In this document: piece after piece, positions 34,083-41,535 of the stretch
Position numbering within the stretch: the stretch's first letter is position 1
Layout of the letters: each line of letters opens with the position of its first letter
NCBI GenBank assembly: GCA_013373325.1
Contig: JABXIA010000077.1
Location: forward strand, 1 to 44,434
Length of the DNA: 44,434 nucleotides
Source: Paracoccaceae bacterium
GTDB lineage: Bacteria; Pseudomonadota; Alphaproteobacteria; Rhodobacterales; Rhodobacteraceae
Direction of reading: 5' to 3'
Position numbers and translations under genes: made by a program
The notes under the pieces: model-generated
Told to the model about the DNA's origin: nothing
The model's input: the letters and a program-made list of their open reading frames with translations, nothing else
Database searches by the model: none

Positions 34083-35392
34083 CAGTCCCTCCGGTAGACG
34101 GGTTCGCCCGCCACATAGGTCGCTTCGACCCGGCCCTGCATCCGCTGGCCGTCAAAAGGCGTGTTCTGCGACTTTGAACGCAACGTGAAGCGGTCGAGCA
34201 CAAACGGCACATCCGCATCGAACAGCACCAGATCGGCAGGCGCACCCGCGGCCAGGCGGCCGCTTTCCAGCCCCAGCCTTCTGGCCGGGTTCAGTGACAT
34301 GGCGCGGAACAAGGCGGGCAGGTCCAGAAGCTCGGCGTGGTACAGCCGCAACGCTGCTGGCAGAAGTGTCTCCAGCGCCACTGCACCGGCCGCAGCTTCC
34401 TCGAACGGCAGGCGCTTGCTTTCTTCATCCTGCGGCGTGTGCATGGAGGAAATGGTGTCAATCAGCCCGGTCCGCACGGCCTCGACCACCGCCAGCCGGT
34501 CGTCCTCTGAGCGCAGCGGCGGCTTCACCTTGAAGAAGCTGCGGTATCCCGCCACATCCAGCTCATTGAGTGTCAGGTGATGGATAGAGGTGCCCGCGGT
34601 GATATCCAAACCGTTGGATTTGGCACGCTCCAGCGCGGGCAGGGCGCGTGCTGTCGTAATCTGGTCGGCGTGGTATTTTGCGCCGGTCATTTCCAAGAGG
34701 GCAATATCGCGGTCCAGCCCCATTCGTTCCGCCATCGGTGACACCGCCGGCAGGCCGTAAAGGGCAGCAAACTTGCCGCTGGTTGCAGCCGCGCCCTTGC
34801 TCAGAACAGGTTCCTGCGGATGCGCGATGACCAGCGCACCGCAGGACCGCGCATAGGTCAGCGCCCGCTGGAACACCTTGGTGTTGCTGACCACATGGTC
34901 GCAATCGCAAAAGGCAACCGCGCCGGCATCCATCAGGAAGCCGATCTCGGTCATTTCGCGGCCTTCGCGTCCCTTGGTCAGCGCCGCCATGGGCAGCACG
35001 TTCACGGGTGTATCCGCCTGGGCGCGGCGGGTGACAAACTCCAGCGCCTCCGGGCTGTCAATTGACGGGGTGGTATCGGGCCGGGTGACGATAGTGGTCA
35101 CGCCGCCCGCTGCCGCCGCCAGACCTGCGGACTTATAGCTTTCTTTGTGCCGCTCACCGGGTTCGCAGACCTTGACGCCGATATCGACGATCCCCGGAGC
35201 CAGGCATTTTCCGCCGCAGTCCACCTGGGTCACATCCTTTGGTGAAAGGCCTTGCGCGTTCAGCATCCGCACAGGGTCTGCAGTATCCTTTTCAACCGCC
35301 GCGATCCGTCCATTCCGCACCAGGACTGCCCCCGGTGTGTCGGTTCCTGCCTCAGGGTCGATCAGGCGGGCGTTGATGAAGAGAGTGCTCAT
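34082..35392 (-). CDS. Dihydroorotase-like protein without zinc ligands (PyrX/PyrC'-type)
   Basis: A 436-residue amidohydrolase-fold protein of the dihydroorotase family. The metal-binding D-x-H-x-H of active enzymes is replaced: DIGVKVCEPG (70-79) has Gly72 and Lys74 where the two histidines should be and Cys76 for the Arg. The region usually reading TDHAPH is SSMHTPQ, losing the catalytic Asp, and the later H-x-x-H is YHADQ. The protein is therefore probably not a dihydroorotase. Inactive homologues (PyrC' in pseudomonads) support aspartate carbamoyltransferase assembly, and pyrB is two genes upstream. It may do the same here. A catalytic pyrC should exist elsewhere. Confidence 0.9.
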   Translation of the reverse strand: MSTLFINARLIDPEAGTDTPGAVLVRNGRIAAVEKDTADPVRMLNAQGLSPKDVTQVDCGGKCLAPGIVDIGVKVCEPGERHKESYKSAGLAAAAGGVTTIVTRPDTTPSIDSPEALEFVTRRAQADTPVNVLPMAALTKGREGREMTEIGFLMDAGAVAFCDCDHVVSNTKVFQRALTYARSCGALVIAHPQEPVLSKGAAATSGKFAALYGLPAVSPMAERMGLDRDIALLEMTGAKYHADQITTARALPALERAKSNGLDITAGTSIHHLTLNELDVAGYRSFFKVKPPLRSEDDRLAVVEAVRTGLIDTISSMHTPQDEESKRLPFEEAAAGAVALETLLPAALRLYHAELLDLPALFRAMSLNPARRLGLESGRLAAGAPADLVLFDADVPFVLDRFTLRSKSQNTPFDGQRMQGRVEATYVAGEPVYRRD

Positions 35393-35772
35393 GCCTTGGC
35401 TCTTTCAATTGCGTTGAGGGTCGCGGCCGGGTCGGCCTGGTATTTGATCAGGTGCTTTTCGCCGCCCTGGGTGATGACCTGCACATAGCTGCCCATGGTC
35501 CTGACGGCTTCGATTTGGGAGAGCGGCACGGAACGCCCCGCGGGGCCTGAGAGGGTCTCTTGCGTCAGGGTCCAGACCACTGCCAGTTCCTCGCTGGCCA
35601 TGTACCAGCCGCGCAAAGCGATAGCCGCCAGCCCGCCAACGGCGCCTGTCCAGATATGAGGGCTGTCCATGAACCAGAGCACCGCCATCGCGCCGCCCAT
35701 GCCAGTTGCGGCCATCCAGGCGTGGGCGCGGACGTAGGCGCTGCGGTCTGGTTTGAATTCTATTTCCGCCAT
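35389..35772 (-). CDS. PH-like membrane protein
   Basis: A 127-residue protein with two transmembrane helices (about 20-60) and a C-terminal beta-rich domain like a bacterial PH domain (WTLTQETLSGPAGRSVPLSQ and KYQADPAATL). It overlaps the dihydroorotase-like gene by 4 nt (ATGA) and the preceding gene by 1 nt (TGATG). The role is unknown. Placement inside a pyrimidine and lipid operon suggests a link to the membrane face of one of these enzymes. Confidence 0.75.
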   Translation of the reverse strand: MAEIEFKPDRSAYVRAHAWMAATGMGGAMAVLWFMDSPHIWTGAVGGLAAIALRGWYMASEELAVVWTLTQETLSGPAGRSVPLSQIEAVRTMGSYVQVITQGGEKHLIKYQADPAATLNAIERAKA

Positions 35773-36305
35773 CAGAACACCAGCAGCCATACAATCAGGG
35801 CGATCAGGGCCATGACAATGGCAAACAGCGCAGCCCCGATGCGGCGGGCCTGCGAACGGGCCTCGCGGGGGGGCAGCTTGGGTGCGGAATAGGGCTTGGC
35901 GCTCTCGGCAGTCTCAGGAGCAGCATTCCAATTGGTCCGCCGTTCACCATAGGTGCCCTTCAGCACGATCTGGTCCGCCGGGGTGAGCCGCGTCTCTTCA
36001 CTGCCAAAAGCACGGGAGCGGATCAGCAGCACATGGCCTTCCAGGGCCTGCAGTATTTCCCGGTCTTCTTCGACCTGCGCCCGCGGCACGCCGCAGCCCT
36101 CGGTCAGGTAACCGGTCAATCCGATATCCTCCAGGTCTGAGACCGGAAAGATCTCCACCTGTTCCATGTCCAGCGCTTCGATCCCCAGCACTTGCGCCAG
36201 TGCGCCGGGTTCCTTCAGAAACGCTGCCTGCTCGGGCCGCATGGCGAGCTCAAACAGACGGATTACGCCACGCTCGCCCGCCGGGATATGGATCACGCCC
36301 TCCAA
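35772..36305 (-). CDS. Tail-anchored protein of the pyrB operon
   Basis: A 177-residue protein with a soluble alpha/beta N-terminal part, a Pro/Arg-rich linker and one C-terminal transmembrane helix (about 155-176), so the soluble part should face the cytosol. It starts at TTG 36305 with GAGG 3 nt before it; GTG 36296 is possible. The gene begins 5 nt after pyrB and overlaps the PH-like gene. I do not recognise the family. Confidence 0.75.
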   Translation of the reverse strand: MEGVIHIPAGERGVIRLFELAMRPEQAAFLKEPGALAQVLGIEALDMEQVEIFPVSDLEDIGLTGYLTEGCGVPRAQVEEDREILQALEGHVLLIRSRAFGSEETRLTPADQIVLKGTYGERRTNWNAAPETAESAKPYSAPKLPPREARSQARRIGAALFAIVMALIALIVWLLVF

Positions 36306-36310
36306 GCGCC

Positions 36311-37261
36311 TCAGCCTGCTTTGGCCTGGCGTTCGGCGCGCAGGTTGCGGGCCAGGAGGTCCATCGCCGCCATCCGCACCGCCACACCCATCTCGACCTG
36401 CTCCTGAATGACCGAGCGGTTGATGTCGTCGGCGAGCGTGCCGTCAATCTCGACCCCGCGGTTCATCGGCCCGGGGTGCATGACGATGGCGTCGGGCTTG
36501 GCGCGGCCAAGCTTGTCAGCATCCAGCCCGTAGCGGTGGTAATACTCGCGCTCCGACGGGATGAAGCCGCCATCCATGCGTTCCTTCTGCAGGCGCAGCA
36601 TCATCACCACATCAACGTCCTTCAGCCCCTCGCGCATGTCGTCGTAAATCTCGGCGCCGAACTCAGCGAACTGGCCGGGCACCAAGGTCGGCGGGCCGAT
36701 CAGGCGGATGCGGTTTTCCATCTTGCCCAAGAGGATCAGGTTCGAGCGCGCAACGCGGCTGTGCGCGATGTCGCCGCAAATCGCTATGTTCAGCCGGTGC
36801 AGGCGGCCCTTGGAACGGCGGATGGTCAGTGCATCCAGCAGCGCCTGGGTCGGGTGCTCGTGCTTGCCGTCGCCCGCATTCAGCACCGCGCAGTTCACCT
36901 TCTGGGCCAGCAGATCCACCGCGCCTGAATGCGGGTGACGGACGACCAGCAGGTCAGGGTGCATCGCATTCAGCGTCATCGCGGTGTCGATCAGGGTCTC
37001 GCCCTTTTTGATCGAGGACGCCTGCATCGCCATGTTCATCACATCGGCGCCCAGCCGCTTGCCCGCAAGTTCAAACGACGCTTGGGTGCGGGTGGAGTTT
37101 TCAAAGAACATGTTGATCTGGGTGAGCCCCGCCAGCACGTCGGAGTGCTTCTCCGGGCGGCGGTTCAGCGCCACATAGTCATCGGCCAGATCAAGGATCG
37201 CGGTGATCTCATGCGGCTTCAGCGGTTCGATGCCAAGCAAATGGCGGTGTTCGAAGGACAT
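36311..37261 (-). CDS. pyrB: Aspartate carbamoyltransferase catalytic subunit
   Basis: PyrB joins carbamoyl phosphate and aspartate, the committed step of pyrimidine synthesis. The 316-residue product has the carbamoyl-phosphate motif [14 protein letters not shown] and the [11 protein letters not shown] motif. No PyrI is present; instead the operon carries an inactive dihydroorotase homologue, as in the class with PyrC' or PyrX. The start ATG 37261 has a consensus-like promoter about 30 nt upstream. Confidence 0.96.
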   Translation of the reverse strand: MSFEHRHLLGIEPLKPHEITAILDLADDYVALNRRPEKHSDVLAGLTQINMFFENSTRTQASFELAGKRLGADVMNMAMQASSIKKGETLIDTAMTLNAMHPDLLVVRHPHSGAVDLLAQKVNCAVLNAGDGKHEHPTQALLDALTIRRSKGRLHRLNIAICGDIAHSRVARSNLILLGKMENRIRLIGPPTLVPGQFAEFGAEIYDDMREGLKDVDVVMMLRLQKERMDGGFIPSEREYYHRYGLDADKLGRAKPDAIVMHPGPMNRGVEIDGTLADDINRSVIQEQVEMGVAVRMAAMDLLARNLRAERQAKAG

Positions 37262-37290
37262 ATGGGGCAGCTCCGCTTGATTTGCCGGTT

Positions 37291-37319
37291 CTTATAGGCG
37301 GGGGGGGCAGAACGGGCAA
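37291..37319 (-). promoter_or_regulatory. Promoter of the pyrB operon
   Basis: Reading on the minus strand, TTGCCC (37314-37319) and TATAAG (37291-37296) are separated by exactly 17 nt, and the start codon lies 29 nt after the -10 box. The spacer holds a run of eight C. This is the clearest sigma70-type promoter in the window. Confidence 0.65.
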
Positions 37320-37415
37320 CGGCTGCTTGCAGGATGCGGTTAGAGAATTTGAGTATTTGCAGCAAGATGACAGGGAGGTGTTCCGCTTATCCGGCAGGCG
37401 GAGTAGCTTGGGCGC

Positions 37416-38180
37416 ATGGAATCGGCATTGGATTACTGGAGCGCGCGTGCGCTGTTGGAGTGGCAGGCGGAGCTAGGCGCCACTGAGGCGCTGTGCGACG
37501 AACCGGTCGACCGCTATGCGCTGGAACAGGCCGCCCCCAAGCCGAAACCGGGTGCCGCCCCGGCACCGCCGCCTAAGCCCAAGGAGGTTGATCCGGTCGA
37601 GGTGGCTCAGAAGGCGGCCAAGAGCGCAGCCTCGCTGCCTGCCTTGCGCGGTGCGATGGAAGGCTTCAGCCACTGCGACCTGAAGCGCGGCGCCCGCAAT
37701 CTGGTGTTCTCCGACGGACAGGCAGGCGCGCGGGTGATGGTCATCGGCGAAGCCCCGGGCCGCGATGAGGATCTGCAGGGCAAGCCCTTTGTCGGCCGTG
37801 CCGGACAGCTTCTGGACAAAATGCTGGAGGCGATCGGCCTCAGCCGCGCGGAAAACGTCTATATCACCAATGTGCTGCCCTGGCGGCCGCCGCAGAACCG
37901 CGACCCGCTGCCCGCTGAGATCTCCATGCTGACACCCTTTCTGGAAAGGCATGTTGCATTGGCTGAGCCTGAGATCTTGGTGCTGATGGGCAATATCAGC
38001 TGTCAGGCAGTATTGGGTAAACGCGGCATCACGCGGCTGCGCGGACAGTGGGATCAGGCCTGGGGCAAGCCGGTAATACCGATGTTCCACCCTGCCTATC
38101 TGCTGCGTCAGCCCGCGCAGAAACGGCTGGCCTGGGCCGATCTATTGGAATTGAAGGCACGGCTTGGGAGCTTGACCTGA
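37416..38180 (+). CDS. Uracil-DNA glycosylase, family 4-like without Fe-S cysteines
   Basis: Removes uracil from DNA in base excision repair. The 254-residue product has a variable Pro/Lys-rich N-terminus (about 35-70), then the glycosylase core with [22 protein letters not shown] and the HPAYLLRQP motif. Family 4 enzymes have four cysteines binding a 4Fe-4S cluster. Here [11 protein letters not shown] has Trp where Cys is expected, and the second pair is also gone, leaving only scattered cysteines. It is likely one of the cluster-free alphaproteobacterial glycosylases (the Bradyrhizobium type, from memory). Confidence 0.88.
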   Translation: MESALDYWSARALLEWQAELGATEALCDEPVDRYALEQAAPKPKPGAAPAPPPKPKEVDPVEVAQKAAKSAASLPALRGAMEGFSHCDLKRGARNLVFSDGQAGARVMVIGEAPGRDEDLQGKPFVGRAGQLLDKMLEAIGLSRAENVYITNVLPWRPPQNRDPLPAEISMLTPFLERHVALAEPEILVLMGNISCQAVLGKRGITRLRGQWDQAWGKPVIPMFHPAYLLRQPAQKRLAWADLLELKARLGSLT

Positions 38181-38189
38181 GGTAGTTCC

Positions 38190-38789
38190 ATGAAAATTCT
38201 GGCGTTCTCCGATCTGCATCTATCAGCCTCCCACGCTGCTGACATCGTGGCGGCCAGTGCGGGCGCGGATCTGGTGATCGGGGCCGGTGATTTCTGCAAC
38301 ATGCGGATGGGCATGAACAGTGCCGTGATCATGCTGGCAGGGCTGAAGGCGCCGATGGTTGCCGTGCCCGGCAACGGTGAAAGCGCCGAAGAACTGCGCG
38401 CCGCTGGATTTGCAAATACTACCGTTCTGCACGGAGAAGGCACGGATTTCGAAGGGTTGCGTCTGTTCGGTTTGGGATACGGCGTGCCGGAGACGCCCTT
38501 TGGCGGCTGGTCCTGCGATCTGAGCGAAGTGCAGGCGGGCGCGATGCTGGCGGCCTGCGATCATGCGGATATCCTGATTTCCCATTCTCCGCCCAGGGGG
38601 CTGGGCGATGTGACCTCCCGCGGGCAGTCTGTCGGTTCCACCGCAGTCCGGGCCGCGGCAGAGCGGATCCAGCCGCAGCTGTTGCTGTGCGGCCATGTGC
38701 ATGACTGCTGGGGCTTTCGCGGCAATCTGGGGAAGACGGAGGTGGCAAACCTTGGCCCCGGCGTGAGCTGGTTCGAGGTGGAGCCGTGA
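38190..38789 (+). CDS. Metallophosphoesterase family protein
   Basis: A calcineurin-like phosphoesterase of 199 residues. The metal motifs are DLH (Asp8, His10), GAGD (Asp34), GNGE (61-64), SHSPP and GHVHD. The third motif is normally GNH(E/D); here the histidine is Gly63, which may lower or change activity. It follows the glycosylase after 9 nt and overlaps the LysE gene by 4 nt (GTGA), so it is in an operon. The substrate is unknown. Confidence 0.85.
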   Translation: MKILAFSDLHLSASHAADIVAASAGADLVIGAGDFCNMRMGMNSAVIMLAGLKAPMVAVPGNGESAEELRAAGFANTTVLHGEGTDFEGLRLFGLGYGVPETPFGGWSCDLSEVQAGAMLAACDHADILISHSPPRGLGDVTSRGQSVGSTAVRAAAERIQPQLLLCGHVHDCWGFRGNLGKTEVANLGPGVSWFEVEP

Positions 38790-39406
38790 TTGATCCCGTG
38801 ACCCTTCTGGCCTTTGTCCCGGCGGCGCTGGCGCTGAACCTTACGCCGGGCGCGGACATGATGTTCTGCCTCGGCCAGGGGCTGCGCTCCGGCCGTGCCG
38901 CGGCGGTGGCAGCCAGCGCCGGCATCTCTGCGGGCAGCATGGTGCATGTGACGCTGGCCGGGCTCGGGCTGGGGGCTGCGGTCTCTGCCATTCCTGCGCT
39001 GTTTGACGTGATCCGCTGGGTTGGCGTGGCCTATCTGCTGTTCCTGGCCCGGGATGCCTTGCACAGCGGGCCGGTCCGGGCAGATGCGCCTGCGGTGCCT
39101 GCCCGGCGGGCGTTCCGCTCCGGCTTCCTCGTCAACCTGACTAATCCCAAGGTGATCCTTTTCGTACTGGCCTTTGTGCCGCAATTCGTGGCGCCTTCGG
39201 CCGGGCCGGTGCTGATGCAATTCCTGATCTTCGGGCTGATCCTGGCCGCGGGTGGATTCATCATCAACGGCCTGGTGGGCATTTTCGCAGGCCAGGCCGG
39301 GCGGCAGCTGACAGGCTCGCCGGTCATTGCGCGCTGGCTGGGCCGGGTCTCGGCCGGAATTTTTGCAGGGCTGGCCGTTCGGCTGGCAATCATGGAGAGG
39401 GCGTAG
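38786..39406 (+). CDS. LysE family translocator
   Basis: An amino acid or metabolite exporter of the LysE/RhtB superfamily, 206 residues with about six membrane segments. The signature [16 protein letters not shown] near the N-terminus and the [19 protein letters not shown] segment are typical. It starts at GTG 38786 within the stop of the metallophosphoesterase gene, and moaB begins immediately after its stop. The exported compound is unknown. Confidence 0.92.
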   Translation: MIDPVTLLAFVPAALALNLTPGADMMFCLGQGLRSGRAAAVAASAGISAGSMVHVTLAGLGLGAAVSAIPALFDVIRWVGVAYLLFLARDALHSGPVRADAPAVPARRAFRSGFLVNLTNPKVILFVLAFVPQFVAPSAGPVLMQFLIFGLILAAGGFIINGLVGIFAGQAGRQLTGSPVIARWLGRVSAGIFAGLAVRLAIMERA

Positions 39407-39949
39407 ATGTCCCGTATTGACGAAAGCATGGAATTCATCCCGGTCCGCATTGCGGTTCTGACGGTCTCGGATACCCGCAGATTGGAGGAAGACCGCTCCG
39501 GCCAGGTGCTGGCCGACCGGCTGCGGGAGGCGGGCCATACCTTGGCCGACCGCAAGATCATTCCCGACGAGCGGGCAGAGATCGCGGCCCAGCTGCGAGC
39601 CTGGATTGCAGATCCTAAGGTGGACGTGGTGATTTCCACTGGCGGCACCGGCCTGACGGGCCGCGACGTGACGGTGGAGGCGCACCGCGACGTCTACGAG
39701 AAGGAGATAGAGGCCTTTGGTACCGTCTTCACTTGGGTGTCGATGCAAAAGATCGGCACCAGCGCGGTGCAGTCGCGGGCCACTGGCGGCGTTGCGGGCG
39801 GCACATACCTGTTTGCGCTGCCCGGCAGTCCCGGCGCCTGCAAGGACGGCTGGGATGAAATCCTGTCAAAACAGCTCGATTACCGCCACCGGCCCTGCAA
39901 TTTCGTGGAAATCATGCCCAGATTGGAGGAACATCTGCGACGGAAGTAA
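39407..39949 (+). CDS. moaB: Molybdenum cofactor biosynthesis protein B
   Basis: A MogA/MoaB-type protein that adenylylates molybdopterin before Mo insertion. The 180-residue product has the [11 protein letters not shown] molybdopterin-binding motif and the [15 protein letters not shown] segment. The ATG directly follows the LysE stop (TAGATG), so it is co-transcribed with the repair, phosphoesterase and exporter genes. MoaD and MoaE are encoded 16 kb away. Confidence 0.93.
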   Translation: MSRIDESMEFIPVRIAVLTVSDTRRLEEDRSGQVLADRLREAGHTLADRKIIPDERAEIAAQLRAWIADPKVDVVISTGGTGLTGRDVTVEAHRDVYEKEIEAFGTVFTWVSMQKIGTSAVQSRATGGVAGGTYLFALPGSPGACKDGWDEILSKQLDYRHRPCNFVEIMPRLEEHLRRK

Positions 39950-40075
39950 CCGTGCGCGGCGTGTCACCTCGCAAACCCGTGCGGAAAATCCTATATTTCT
40001 AAGCGGGAACAACGCTTTTGCACTTTACCGGCCCATGCGCGGCCCTGGCAGCAGCCGCCACCGGAAGGGAGAGAC

Positions 40076-41530
40076 ATGCGCTTTTTGCGTCAGAGTTTGA
40101 TGGGACTTTTCCTGGCGTCGCTGACGGCAGCCCTGCTGCTTTATGCCGGGCAGCTGATCTTTGGCGCCATAGAGGCGCAGCTCAACGCTGAACGCAAACC
40201 GCCGCCGGTGCGCGAGCGTGTGTTTGCGGTCAATGTTGTTACCGCGGAGCTGCAGACTGTGGCGCCGGAACTGACCGCTTTTGGCCGAGTGGAAAGCCGC
40301 CGCACACTGGAACTGCGTACCGCGGCCGGAGGCCGCGTGGTGCAGCTGTCTGAAGATTTCGAGGAAGGCGGGGCAGTGCAGGCAGGCGAGGTTCTGGTGC
40401 AGATCGACCCTGCGGACGCTCAGGCAGCGCTGGACCGGGCTGAGGCCGACATGATGGATGCCCGCGCCGAAGAACGCGATGCCGGACGCGCGCTGATCCT
40501 GGCGCAGGACGAGCTTCAGGCGACGCAGGATCAGGCGCAGTTGCGCGAACGCGCCTTCCAGCGGCAGGTGGATCTGCAGGAGCGCGGGGTCGGCACTGCG
40601 GCCACGGTGGAAACCGCAGAGCTTGCCGCGGTTCAGGCCCGCCAGACCGTGATCTCGCGCCGTCAGGCCGTAAGCCAGGCAGAGGCGCGCGCAGATCAGG
40701 CCGCCACCCGGGTGGCCCGGGCACAGATTGCGCTGGATGAAGCGCGGCGGGATTTAGATGACACCACCATCAAGGCAGGCTTTGATGGCACGCTGCAGTC
40801 GGTCAGCCTGGTGCAGGGCCGGCTTGTGTCTGCCAACGAGAAACTCGCGGATCTGGTTGACCCGGACCTGCTGGAGGTGGCGTTCCGGGTCTCCACCGCG
40901 CAATACGCCCGGCTGCTGGACAGCGACGGGCGCCTGCTGCAGGCGCCGGTGCGGGTGGCGCTGGACGCGGCTGGTGCGGGCCTCAGTGCAACCGGGTTTA
41001 TTTCACGTGCCAGCGGTGCCGCGGGCGACGGGCAGACCGGGCGGCTGGTCTATGCCAGTTTGGATGCTGCCCCCGGGTTCAAACCTGAAGATTTCGTCAC
41101 TGTTCATGTGACAGAGCCGGAGGTTCGCGCGGTGGCGCGGGTTGCGGCCTCTGCACTGGGCGCGGACGGCACCGTTCTGCTGCTGGGTGAAGAGGACCGG
41201 CTGGAGGCGCTGCCTGTCGAATTAGTCCGCCGTCAGGGCGATGATGTTCTGATCCGCGGCTCTGGGCTGGAAGGACGCGAGGTTGTCACCGGGCGCACGC
41301 CCCTGCTGGGGGCTGGCATCAAGGTGCGCCCCTTGCGGCAGGGGGCAGAAGCGCAGGCTCTGCCGGAGCTGATCGAACTCACGGATGAGCGGCGCGCGCG
41401 GCTGGTGGCGCTGGTTGAAGGCAACAGCCGGATGCCCTCTGAGATGAAGGCAAAAATGCTTCAGCAGCTGGCAGAGGCCAAGGTGCCTGCACAGCTGATC
41501 AGCCGGATTGAAGCCCGGATGGGAGGCTGA
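40076..41530 (+). CDS. RND efflux periplasmic adaptor subunit
   Basis: Membrane fusion protein linking an RND pump to an outer-membrane channel. The 484-residue product has an N-terminal membrane anchor (about 10-32), a barrel-lipoyl region around EGGAVQAGEVLVQIDPADAQ, a long alpha-helical hairpin rich in Ala/Gln/Arg (about 130-225), the second lipoyl half (around IKAGFDGTLQSVSLVQG) and a C-terminal beta domain. AGGGAG precedes ATG 40076. The pump gene starts 5 nt after the stop. No channel gene is in the window. Confidence 0.93.
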   Translation: MRFLRQSLMGLFLASLTAALLLYAGQLIFGAIEAQLNAERKPPPVRERVFAVNVVTAELQTVAPELTAFGRVESRRTLELRTAAGGRVVQLSEDFEEGGAVQAGEVLVQIDPADAQAALDRAEADMMDARAEERDAGRALILAQDELQATQDQAQLRERAFQRQVDLQERGVGTAATVETAELAAVQARQTVISRRQAVSQAEARADQAATRVARAQIALDEARRDLDDTTIKAGFDGTLQSVSLVQGRLVSANEKLADLVDPDLLEVAFRVSTAQYARLLDSDGRLLQAPVRVALDAAGAGLSATGFISRASGAAGDGQTGRLVYASLDAAPGFKPEDFVTVHVTEPEVRAVARVAASALGADGTVLLLGEEDRLEALPVELVRRQGDDVLIRGSGLEGREVVTGRTPLLGAGIKVRPLRQGAEAQALPELIELTDERRARLVALVEGNSRMPSEMKAKMLQQLAEAKVPAQLISRIEARMGG

Positions 41531-41535
41531 ACCTG

